A stretch of 39,826 nucleotides of DNA, taken from positions 1-39,826 of the forward strand of contig JAIRWN010000019.1 of the NCBI GenBank assembly GCA_031268985.1. The letters are read 5' to 3'. Both the position numbers and the translations under genes were made by a program. The stretch is from Holosporales bacterium (GTDB lineage: Bacteria > Pseudomonadota > Alphaproteobacteria > UBA3830 > JAIRWN01). Positions 22,193-29,856 of this stretch are shown piece after piece. Under the pieces are notes generated by a model. That model was not told the origin of the DNA, searched no databases, and worked only from the letters and a program-made list of their open reading frames with translations. The first letter of the stretch is position 1, and the number at the start of each line of letters is the position of its first letter.

Positions 22193-22795
22193 ATGTCTTT
22201 GAAATTACTGCAAAAACCGGAATCGGAACCAGTGGGGCTGGATGAAATAAAAATCTTCCTGCGCCTTGAACACGAACTAGACGATAATTTGCTAAATATC
22301 TTGATTACAACGGCAAGAGAACTTGTTGAGAAATTTCTTGGAAGGTCTTTGATAACTCAAAAATGGCAGTACAAAACCCGTATGGAAGTTTGCGGCAACT
22401 CGATTCAAACTTGGAATGTTGTGGAAAACTGCCCGTTTGCAATGAACATAAATATAATTCTTCCCAACGCTCCGATCGTCGAAGTTACCGACTTGATTTG
22501 CAATGGGACAAAAATCGAGGAATCGGGCTTTAAACTTGTACACATCGACGATAGAGAAATTCTGTCGCTGCAAGTAAAGCAAAGTATCGCAACTCAAACT
22601 TTGGATATATTGACGGAATATGTCGCCGGCTATGGCGAACAGGCTGAAGATGTGCCGTCGACCGTTCGGCTTGCCATTATGCTGTTGGTTGGACGGATAT
22701 ATAAAGACCGCAATCTTATATCAAATGATCAAGAGATTTTGCTGGATAGCGTTAAGCATCTGCTTTGCTCGTACCGAATTAGCAGTGAAATATGA
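22193..22795 (+). CDS. Phage head-tail connector (gp6 / phiE125 gp8-like)
   Basis: 'GLDEIKIFLRLEHELDDNLLNILITTARELVEKFLGRSLITQKW'. Start moved from the track's 22082 to MSLKLL (22193), as the former overlaps the capsid C-terminus. Confidence 0.82.
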   Translation: MSLKLLQKPESEPVGLDEIKIFLRLEHELDDNLLNILITTARELVEKFLGRSLITQKWQYKTRMEVCGNSIQTWNVVENCPFAMNINIILPNAPIVEVTDLICNGTKIEESGFKLVHIDDREILSLQVKQSIATQTLDILTEYVAGYGEQAEDVPSTVRLAIMLLVGRIYKDRNLISNDQEILLDSVKHLLCSYRISSEI

Positions 22796-23124
22796 ATCCG
22801 GAACGAGCCATGAAAAGAAAAATATATTCACCAAGTGAAAAAGTGAAAATAGAAATATGCCAATTGACCTCTGACAGTCTTGGCGGTTTCAAAAAATCCT
22901 GGCGTCTTTGGAGAGAGACAACTTGCTGTATGCGGCAAATTTTCAGCAGATCAAAGCAGAATCTTGATTTTTTGCTTAACTTTAATTGGATTCCCAATTT
23001 TCCCGCAAACTTTCGAGTAATTAATAAAAAGGGAGAAACGCTGTATCCGATCGCCATGCCAATGGAAAACGGCTTTGAATCGATCGCGATTGCGGTAAGA
23101 AAAAGCAACAATGAGCAATTGTAA
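22792..23124 (+). CDS. Phage head closure / head-tail adaptor-like protein
   Basis: 110 aa, position after connector; 'FRVINKKGETLYPIAMPMENG' resembles small head-tail adaptors. Confidence 0.55.
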   Translation: MNPERAMKRKIYSPSEKVKIEICQLTSDSLGGFKKSWRLWRETTCCMRQIFSRSKQNLDFLLNFNWIPNFPANFRVINKKGETLYPIAMPMENGFESIAIAVRKSNNEQL

Positions 23125-23491
23125 CTGGCCACTTATATTAACGAAATTTTTGATTTCAAACCTGCAAGAGATCTGCGAGGTATTTACTTACCATCCAAGC
23201 AAAAACAAAGTTTCTTCCTATGCAGTTTTGGAAATAGACGAAATAACGCCGGCAACTCCTATAGATAAGGCAAAAACCTCTTTCAGGCTTCATATAAATA
23301 ACGGTTATATAGGCAATCAAGAGTTTCTAACCATTTTGCAGCGAATAACGAAAACTCTTACCGACAAGATTTTTGATCTTGCCGACGAAGAAATGAATGT
23401 AAACGCCAAAGTGTGCTTTAAATATGCCGGAAAAGAGCGCGGCACAAATACATGTAAATTTGAAGGCTTAATAAGACAGATAAGGAAATGA
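23111..23491 (+). CDS. Tail-completion/tail terminator-like protein (DUF3168-like)
   Basis: 126 aa, position; 'YHPSKNKVSSYAVLEIDEITPA...FRLHINNGYIGNQEFLTILQRITKTL'. Confidence 0.55.
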   Translation: MSNCNWPLILTKFLISNLQEICEVFTYHPSKNKVSSYAVLEIDEITPATPIDKAKTSFRLHINNGYIGNQEFLTILQRITKTLTDKIFDLADEEMNVNAKVCFKYAGKERGTNTCKFEGLIRQIRK

Positions 23492-23652
23492 TTATGATGA
23501 TTAATTATGTCAATTCAATACCTGACCCCGATTCGGAAGAGTACAGCATATACACCGAGGAAAGCGCAATAGACATTGTGCAAGAACTTGAATCATATCT
23601 GCGGGAAAACTTACGCGTAAGATTTTGCATCGAACCAAGTTGGATGAACTAA
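23488..23652 (+). CDS. Small hypothetical protein in phage module (54 aa)
   Basis: MIMMINYVNSIPDPDSEEYSIYTEESAIDIVQELESYLRENLRVRFCIEPSWMN; overlaps preceding stop, preceded by AAGGAA; not in supplied ORF track. Confidence 0.5.
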   Translation: MIMMINYVNSIPDPDSEEYSIYTEESAIDIVQELESYLRENLRVRFCIEPSWMN

Positions 23653-23656
23653 ACAA

Positions 23657-24166
23657 ATGAAAGAAAGCGAATTAATAATGAGCGTCGGAGGGTTGCCTCC
23701 GATGAGCGCGCAGGGGTGCAAGCAAAGCCTATCGCCGGTCGAAATTGGAGAGGTGCTTCGGGATATAAATGGCGACTTGGTCCGGTTGGGAAGCAATACT
23801 CAAAAATACCGGAGCGTCATAACCGGCCAAGACGTTAATTCCATAGCCTTGGATGGGATCTGGATTGGAGCACAAATCCAAGTCGGATGTATACAAGCGC
23901 TTTGGGTTTGCGTAGACAAAGACATTCAAGATGTGCGTATCAGTCGTCCTGCCGTAGAAGGCTCTGTTATAGCAATAAATGGAGCAGGAAATAAAATCGA
24001 CATTGAAAATATAGACGGAACATCTTTAAAACTTCGCTATGCAACCACAGAGAAGTCTTTTATCGGCTTCCGTCCTTGGTTAACGACGAGAGTGACAAAC
24101 TTTATTGTACAAACAGACGAGTGGGGCAATAACTGCGCCTGGAAACTTATTCTTGAAGAAATATAA
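23657..24166 (+). CDS. Phage tail-associated protein
   Basis: 'GGLPPMSAQGCKQSLSPVEIGEVLRDINGDLVRLGSNTQKYRSVITGQD...GIWIGAQIQVGCIQALW' resembles small conserved phage tail proteins. Confidence 0.55.
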   Translation: MKESELIMSVGGLPPMSAQGCKQSLSPVEIGEVLRDINGDLVRLGSNTQKYRSVITGQDVNSIALDGIWIGAQIQVGCIQALWVCVDKDIQDVRISRPAVEGSVIAINGAGNKIDIENIDGTSLKLRYATTEKSFIGFRPWLTTRVTNFIVQTDEWGNNCAWKLILEEI

Positions 24167-24174
24167 CTAACCCT

Positions 24175-25062
24175 TTAAGCGACTTTTTTCGCAGCGCATT
24201 TATTGCTTTCGTTATAAACAAGATACAGCGTGCTTGGTGCGATAATGGCAGCAGCAATACACAGGTTTATGCTCGGAATGTCGCCGAAAAATATAAAGCC
24301 AAATAATGCAGATACGATGAATTCACAGTATCTGAATGGAGCAAGCGCAGATAATTCTGCAGCGGCATAAGCCTTGAATATGAAATATTGTATAAGATTA
24401 CCTCCAGCCCCAAGAACAAACAGCCAAGCAAATTCGCCATAAGTGGGAGAAGTCCAATCGCAAAGAGCGGGGATTAAACTAAGAACAGTTGTGCCTAAGG
24501 AAAAATAAAAAAGCATAGTGAAACGATCTTCGCCGTCGACCATCTTCTTAATCAAGATGTCTTGAGTGGCAAATAAAATGGCAGAAGCAACAGGGATCAA
24601 TATGACAAACCTAAACGATACGCCGTCAGGACTCATTAAGAAGTACAGACCGCTAAACCCAATTAACGTAGCGATCCACCTGCTCGCAGGCACACGTTCT
24701 TTTAATAGTATCGCTGAAAAAATAAGTACAAATAGGGGGAGCGTCCAAAACACTGTTGTCACTTCAGCCAGAGGCATTTTAATCACTGAATAAACGCATA
24801 GCAGCACCGACAAGCAACCAAGAATAGACCTCAATACATTTAAACCAAGATACTTAGTGACAAAAATGGATCGGCCGCGCTTAACAATGAACGGAATTAA
24901 AGTGATAAATCCAAAGAAAAACCTGAAAAATGCGACTTCCGCCCCAGAAAGCCTTTGCCCAACAAATTTAGTAGCCGCATCGTTGGTCGAACCGACCAAG
25001 AAGACTAAAAGTGAAAAAAACACACCCTGAAGGTAGCCGGGACGATTAAACCAGTTTTGCAT
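24175..25062 (-). CDS. EamA/DMT-superfamily transporter
   Basis: 295 aa with multiple TM segments; 'GAEVAFFRFFFGFITLIPF', 'LAEVTTVFWTLPLFVLIFSAILLKERV', 'APFRYCEFIVSALFGFIFFGDIP'. Confidence 0.88.
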   Translation of the reverse strand: MQNWFNRPGYLQGVFFSLLVFLVGSTNDAATKFVGQRLSGAEVAFFRFFFGFITLIPFIVKRGRSIFVTKYLGLNVLRSILGCLSVLLCVYSVIKMPLAEVTTVFWTLPLFVLIFSAILLKERVPASRWIATLIGFSGLYFLMSPDGVSFRFVILIPVASAILFATQDILIKKMVDGEDRFTMLFYFSLGTTVLSLIPALCDWTSPTYGEFAWLFVLGAGGNLIQYFIFKAYAAAELSALAPFRYCEFIVSALFGFIFFGDIPSINLCIAAAIIAPSTLYLVYNESNKCAAKKVA

Positions 25063-25146
25063 AGATTTTTAAGTATCAGAATTTCCCTAAGAACCTAGCA
25101 AAAAATTTATAAAAAATTAAGCCCCTTTATCAGTTAAGGCAGAAAT

Positions 25147-27021
25147 ATGAAATTTCTATTGGATTGGATCGATTTTTTTGATGATAAATCTAGACCTTGG
25201 CGAGGTGACGAGCATGTTTTCCGTCTTATCATGCAGCACCAAGAAAATTGCTTTGCTTCAGCCAAAATAACCTTGATCAACCCACGCTTGAGCCATCCGG
25301 ATTATGCAAGAAAGCGTTACGCGCGTTTAGGCATACAAAAAAACGATAGCGATGACGTGGAGCCCGTTTTTTACGGCTGCGTAACTGCAATTCCCGCTCG
25401 CATAGAGAAAAATCTTATAATATTAGAACTGCTATCTCGACCGGATAACGCTTTCGAAAAGTTTGAAAAGTTACGAGGTTCTTTAAAAAGAGCACCAATA
25501 TGGGACGAGCTTTTTGCGCCGGAAGACCGTCAAGATGATCCGACGTATCTTTTAGAGGGAATTTCAGGGCTGTATTACTGGGATAAGGTCACTGGCGAAT
25601 TAAGTATATCGAACATAAACCATGGCCGTGAGCACAAGATTATAAATAAAATAGCGTCGTCCAATATAGAACTTAAATTTTGCTCGGACCCATTGGATTC
25701 CGTCAAAATAAAAATACAGGCCGAATGGGTCCAAAAATCTCAAGGAATTGTTGATCTTTCAAGGCTGATTGCCAAAAGTTTTGCCGATGGAATCGTGAAT
25801 TCATTCACCGGCAACGACCTCAGGCGACGATTCAAGCATCTGCATAATGGGATTAAAAACAGCGCGTATAAAATTTTTTGCAACGATATGGAGAGGACAA
25901 CCCCCTGCGAGCATTCAAGTTTTTATCCGGAATATTCTCAGTCATTTGAAGTCGCAGATAATGGTAACAAACGCTCAATCAAGTTTAAAAGAGATTGGTT
26001 TGATTGCAAACTTACGCTGCATTGGCGGTATCGGCAAAAGCGCCGCGAGATAGCCAATATCACTGTTGAGAACTCGTTCCAAAAAATAAGAAACAATACC
26101 CCAAAAACAAAAACTGTAATTTTGAAACTTCGGAATCTTTCGCTGCAGTCTGATGTTTTGCCTTGGATAGGGAGCGCCTGTTACACAGAAGGATATCAAG
26201 TTTCATTCGGCGGCAATATTTATATATGCGTACAAACGCATTGCTCAGGCAATAACTTTTTATCCGATCAAGCGAAATGGCAATATGCAAGAAAGGTTCC
26301 CGACGCAATGCCGGACGCGTCTCTTGCAAGCTTTTTCTTGACGCCAAGGGGGCAACGGTCGATCGTTCATGCCTTTATGGTTGCAAGGGCGCACCTGGCT
26401 TGGTCGACAAGATGCGTAGAGGCGACTTTTCGCGGTTCAGTATCAGACTTGGCCTCAGTAACACTTGATATGCATTTAACGCTAAGCTGTCCTGATTTGC
26501 CCGGGGGATCGATAACAGGGAAAGTCGTAAAGACTTTGTTATTTGCCGACGGTAAAACGGGTAAGCAGCATGTCGATGTTACTGTCGCTTGCTCTGTCGG
26601 TAAAGCCGGATACGAGCCACATTTGGAAAAATACAGCGAACCGCTGGTTAACTATGCAGATCAAGAGTATGCCGGCAACGGAGTACTTGAATGTGGCGCT
26701 CAATTGATTGCAAACGACATTGAAATCCCGGATTTTACTTCAAAAAACAATATTGTCGGAATACTTACCCCAAGCCTTTTGGATGTTGTCGATTTGGTTG
26801 AAGAAGCAAAAATTATAAACCCGCCGGAAGAGCAAGAATCCATAATGAACGCCGTCAAGCATACACGCTCGGCAGATACGATAAAGCAAGCCCTTAACAA
26901 CAATAGGACACAAATATTTTTAAAGCTGCGCAACATAAACCACAAAACGACGCTTGAGCATGTGATAAACATCGCAGCAAAAACTCCGTGGAGCGCGCCG
27001 GAAGGTATCAGAATTAATTAA
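25147..27021 (+). CDS. Putative phage tail hub/baseplate-like protein with internal CBM5/12-like motif
   Basis: 624 aa; N-term 'EPVFYGCVTAIPARIEKNLIILELLSRP...YLLEGISGLYYWDKVTGELSIS'; internal 'YTEGYQVSFGGNIYICVQTHCSGNNFLSDQAKW'. Confidence 0.5.
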   Translation: MKFLLDWIDFFDDKSRPWRGDEHVFRLIMQHQENCFASAKITLINPRLSHPDYARKRYARLGIQKNDSDDVEPVFYGCVTAIPARIEKNLIILELLSRPDNAFEKFEKLRGSLKRAPIWDELFAPEDRQDDPTYLLEGISGLYYWDKVTGELSISNINHGREHKIINKIASSNIELKFCSDPLDSVKIKIQAEWVQKSQGIVDLSRLIAKSFADGIVNSFTGNDLRRRFKHLHNGIKNSAYKIFCNDMERTTPCEHSSFYPEYSQSFEVADNGNKRSIKFKRDWFDCKLTLHWRYRQKRREIANITVENSFQKIRNNTPKTKTVILKLRNLSLQSDVLPWIGSACYTEGYQVSFGGNIYICVQTHCSGNNFLSDQAKWQYARKVPDAMPDASLASFFLTPRGQRSIVHAFMVARAHLAWSTRCVEATFRGSVSDLASVTLDMHLTLSCPDLPGGSITGKVVKTLLFADGKTGKQHVDVTVACSVGKAGYEPHLEKYSEPLVNYADQEYAGNGVLECGAQLIANDIEIPDFTSKNNIVGILTPSLLDVVDLVEEAKIINPPEEQESIMNAVKHTRSADTIKQALNNNRTQIFLKLRNINHKTTLEHVINIAAKTPWSAPEGIRIN

Positions 27022-27026
27022 AAACA

Positions 27027-27989
27027 ATGCAAATCAACAGAAGCGTGCGGCAAGCACTATTTGCCCCGGAAGTTCAAACCGAGACCTCCGAGGATTCTAT
27101 CCAATATATGAATATGGCTCCGTGTTTGGACACGCGCTTATCCTTATTTCGCGCTGACGCCTGCGTGGTTGAGGCAAATACCGCTCGGCAGCCTGATAAA
27201 ATCTTGTTGCATGTGAACATTATTGGAATTCCGATTGAATCTTCAGCTACTGCGAAAAGAATAGACGGCGCCCATCCAATTGGCGTTACCCCGGTCTATT
27301 CCCCGGAATCGGCCTACGATGGCGAGGGGGCGAACCTGATAAGGCTCGCCGGATACAGAGCGATTGAGGTTACCTATTCCGGCAGCGGAAGCGCCATGTT
27401 TTTAACATCCGGCAAGCATCAAGAGCTTTTAATCGAGGGGGATTGCGTTTCCAATAACGCGGGAAAAATCTTGATTCCTAAGGACAACATAATATACACA
27501 AAACCTTTTGCATATCAGCCCACAACCTGCCTAGAAGAAAAATGGCGCAGAGATCCGTCTTGTTGGGCTCTGGATTTTCCGATATGCGAGGGGCGCCGAA
27601 ACGTACCCATAGCGGCATCTTTACATGCTTTTGGCGGAACATGGAGTAGTGAGTTAAATCCAAAAGATATTGAGCAAGTTTATTTTCAAATAAGCAATAG
27701 CGGGGGGAAAACGCACATACATCCGACCAAATCCAGCTTTTGGCAGGCTGACGATATCAATCCTTATACTAAATTCATCGATATTGACGGTAGAGGATTA
27801 GTTTGTTGGGACGAGGTCAGCCCTGAGCAATCATTCTCACTTGAACAGGCCGTTACAAATGGTTTCGCAAGCATTTCTGCAGTCGATGAAAGCGGCGAAA
27901 CTTCCATTTATAAGTCGTCTCAAATTTTAAGGTCGGTTGTCAATACGAAGACGTTCGACATGTACTTTTTACGTATGGAGCAAACATAA
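27027..27989 (+). CDS. Hypothetical protein of phage module, probably tail/baseplate-associated
   Basis: 320 aa ORF, 5 bp after the upstream gene and directly followed by the next; no family recognised. Confidence 0.5.
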   Translation: MQINRSVRQALFAPEVQTETSEDSIQYMNMAPCLDTRLSLFRADACVVEANTARQPDKILLHVNIIGIPIESSATAKRIDGAHPIGVTPVYSPESAYDGEGANLIRLAGYRAIEVTYSGSGSAMFLTSGKHQELLIEGDCVSNNAGKILIPKDNIIYTKPFAYQPTTCLEEKWRRDPSCWALDFPICEGRRNVPIAASLHAFGGTWSSELNPKDIEQVYFQISNSGGKTHIHPTKSSFWQADDINPYTKFIDIDGRGLVCWDEVSPEQSFSLEQAVTNGFASISAVDESGETSIYKSSQILRSVVNTKTFDMYFLRMEQT

Positions 27990-27990
27990 A

Positions 27991-28368
27991 ATGTCAATTA
28001 CTTACAGAAACATAAAGAGCATCCCATTAACTTCCGATGAAGTAGACGAAAATTTTAGGAATTTGGACAGCCGATTATCCGCACTGGAAAATCGTCAAGA
28101 CAATGTCGAGGCAATATCGCGCATAGATCAAGAATTTAACGTCCTGAAATTTTTCACAAACAAAGGACGTGAAATCGGCAGAGTTACCATTCCGCCTTTC
28201 CAATTGAACCCTCAGGGTGATTGGAGGCCCGGGACAAGGTACGCAAAAAATGACCTTGTTTCAAAAGGAGACGGGCAGGTTTGGATTTGTTTGAGCCCTC
28301 ATACAGCCGAAGATTGGAGAAAAGACGCGGGCAATTGGGTTTTGTTATTTCAGTTTAACAGAGGTTAA
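27991..28368 (+). CDS. Tail-fibre-like protein with 'LTSDEVDxNF' N-terminus and CBM5/12-like C-terminus
   Basis: 'MSITYRNIKSIPLTSDEVDENFRNLDSRLSALENRQ' and 'GDWRPGTRYAKNDLVSKGDGQVWICLSPHTAEDWRKDAGNW'. Start moved from 27937 to 27991. Confidence 0.6.
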   Translation: MSITYRNIKSIPLTSDEVDENFRNLDSRLSALENRQDNVEAISRIDQEFNVLKFFTNKGREIGRVTIPPFQLNPQGDWRPGTRYAKNDLVSKGDGQVWICLSPHTAEDWRKDAGNWVLLFQFNRG

Positions 28369-28371
28369 AAA

Positions 28372-28800
28372 ATGAAAAAAAGCGCTTATTCTCGAGAAGA
28401 CGAAGATATTCTTGCTAAAACCATATTTGGCGAAGCCAGGGGAGAATACTGCAAAACAGGAATAAGCGGACTCATCGCGATTGGTAATGTTGTAGTAAAC
28501 AGAGTAAACAAAGGCGGTTTTTTTGGTGAAAGTGTCGCTGCAGTTTGTAAAAAACCTTGGCAATTTTCATGCTGGAATGTCGGAGACCCGAATCTGGTTG
28601 TAATAACTAAGGCTAACAGGCTTGATTTTTTGTTTAACGTTTGTCACGAAGTTGCAGTGGCGCTTCTTGACGGCAAATTGCCTGATTTGACTCAGGGCAG
28701 CGATCACTATCATTCATGTTATGTAAAGCCTAAGTGGGCAGAAAACGCCATCCCCAAACTGAGGCTTGGCAAGCATGTTTTCTATAAACTACGGCCGTAG
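28372..28800 (+). CDS. SleB-like cell wall hydrolase (phage endolysin)
   Basis: 'LAKTIFGEARGEYCKTGISGLIAIGNVVVNRVNKGGFFGESVAAVCKKPWQFSCWN...GSDHYHSCYVKPKWA'. Confidence 0.85.
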   Translation: MKKSAYSREDEDILAKTIFGEARGEYCKTGISGLIAIGNVVVNRVNKGGFFGESVAAVCKKPWQFSCWNVGDPNLVVITKANRLDFLFNVCHEVAVALLDGKLPDLTQGSDHYHSCYVKPKWAENAIPKLRLGKHVFYKLRP

Positions 28801-28841
28801 ACCGCGCAGAAAATAATAATTAACAATAGAAGGAGACAAAT

Positions 28842-29378
28842 ATGAGTAAACAACTGATATCATTTGCTTTTGGATTGAGCGAATTCGCACCGATAATCAA
28901 GCGCTGGCTTGAAAGCGACAATGCCAAAAAAAATGCGCAAATCATCAAAGACCTTGCCGTTTCAGTGACAAATGCGAAAAGCGACGCCGAAACCTTCAAA
29001 ATCCTGTCAACCGATAAAGATATTGCAACAAAATTCCAAGGCGAAGTTATGAAACTCGTCGATGAAATGGAAAAAAACCTTCAAAAGGAATATCACAAGA
29101 AATTTATACAAAAAGTGGTTTCCAGCAACAACAGAGCTGGATCTAAAGCCGGAACAATGGTCTTGTGCGCAGTATTGGGGCTGACGTTGTGTCTTGGCGT
29201 TCTGTCCCTGCGAAGAGAGTCGTTATCCGGTGAAGTTGTCGGGATAATATCGACAATTGCCGGCATTTTCGGATCTTGCTTAAAAGATGTGTACAGCTCA
29301 GAATTTGGAGGCAGAGACCGCATTGTCTCTCAACCTCAAAACGAAGAGTCAGAAATTATTATAAAAAAGTCAAAATAA
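28842..29378 (+). CDS. Holin-like protein (GTA/phage holin type)
   Basis: 178 aa; helical N-terminus, then two predicted TM segments ('AGTMVLCAVLGLTLCLGVLSL', 'EVVGIISTIAGIFGSCL'); follows hydrolase; AGGAG upstream. Confidence 0.6.
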   Translation: MSKQLISFAFGLSEFAPIIKRWLESDNAKKNAQIIKDLAVSVTNAKSDAETFKILSTDKDIATKFQGEVMKLVDEMEKNLQKEYHKKFIQKVVSSNNRAGSKAGTMVLCAVLGLTLCLGVLSLRRESLSGEVVGIISTIAGIFGSCLKDVYSSEFGGRDRIVSQPQNEESEIIIKKSK

Positions 29379-29459
29379 AGTCTTTTCAAAAAACGTAATT
29401 TTAATTATTACTTAATTGCACATTTGTATCCTAATCGCATGTTGCACAAGGAGCCGGCG

Positions 29460-29564
29460 ATGAAATTAATTAAGAGAATATTTTTCTTATTTTTGGGAAT
29501 ATTCGTTATTACTTTATCGGCAAGCGCTTGTGCAATTGACAGCCCGTTCTGCCCAAACTTTTGA
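29460..29564 (+). CDS. Small exported peptide (34 aa)
   Basis: MKLIKRIFFLFLGIFVITLSASACAIDSPFCPNF: signal-like N-terminus; AAGGAG 6 nt before ATG. Not in the ORF track. Confidence 0.5.
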   Translation: MKLIKRIFFLFLGIFVITLSASACAIDSPFCPNF

Positions 29565-29649
29565 TTGTGCCATATTCACCCATTGTTGAAGCCGGATTAC
29601 TTGAAGGCTTCGCAGCAAAGTTACGGGGGAAGCGCTTGAAGAACGGGCT
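29541..29649. repeat. Perfect 10-bp inverted repeat
   Basis: AGCCCGTTCT (29541-29550) / AGAACGGGCT (29640-29649), each arm near a copy of AAGCGCTTG. Confidence 0.6.
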
Positions 29650-29856
29650 TTTGCGTTGAAATGTAAACCTAAATGCTAAGTCCCCTACCCCGCCCCTTCG
29701 TCTTTCCGGACACGGTCTATCGGGGTCGGATAATAACTGTGTCCGTATAACAACAGTCGCACCAAAAAAAGCAATTTAATAGGCTGTCTTCCGTCTTTGA
29801 TACGTGTTGATAGATTGGATATGTAGTACATTTTAGAAAAATTTTATGGAAAAATC

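Noticed and set aside
27937-27990. N-terminal extension of the fibre-like ORF
   Set aside because: Overlaps the preceding gene; the conserved 'ITYRN...LTSDEVDENF' start is at 27991.
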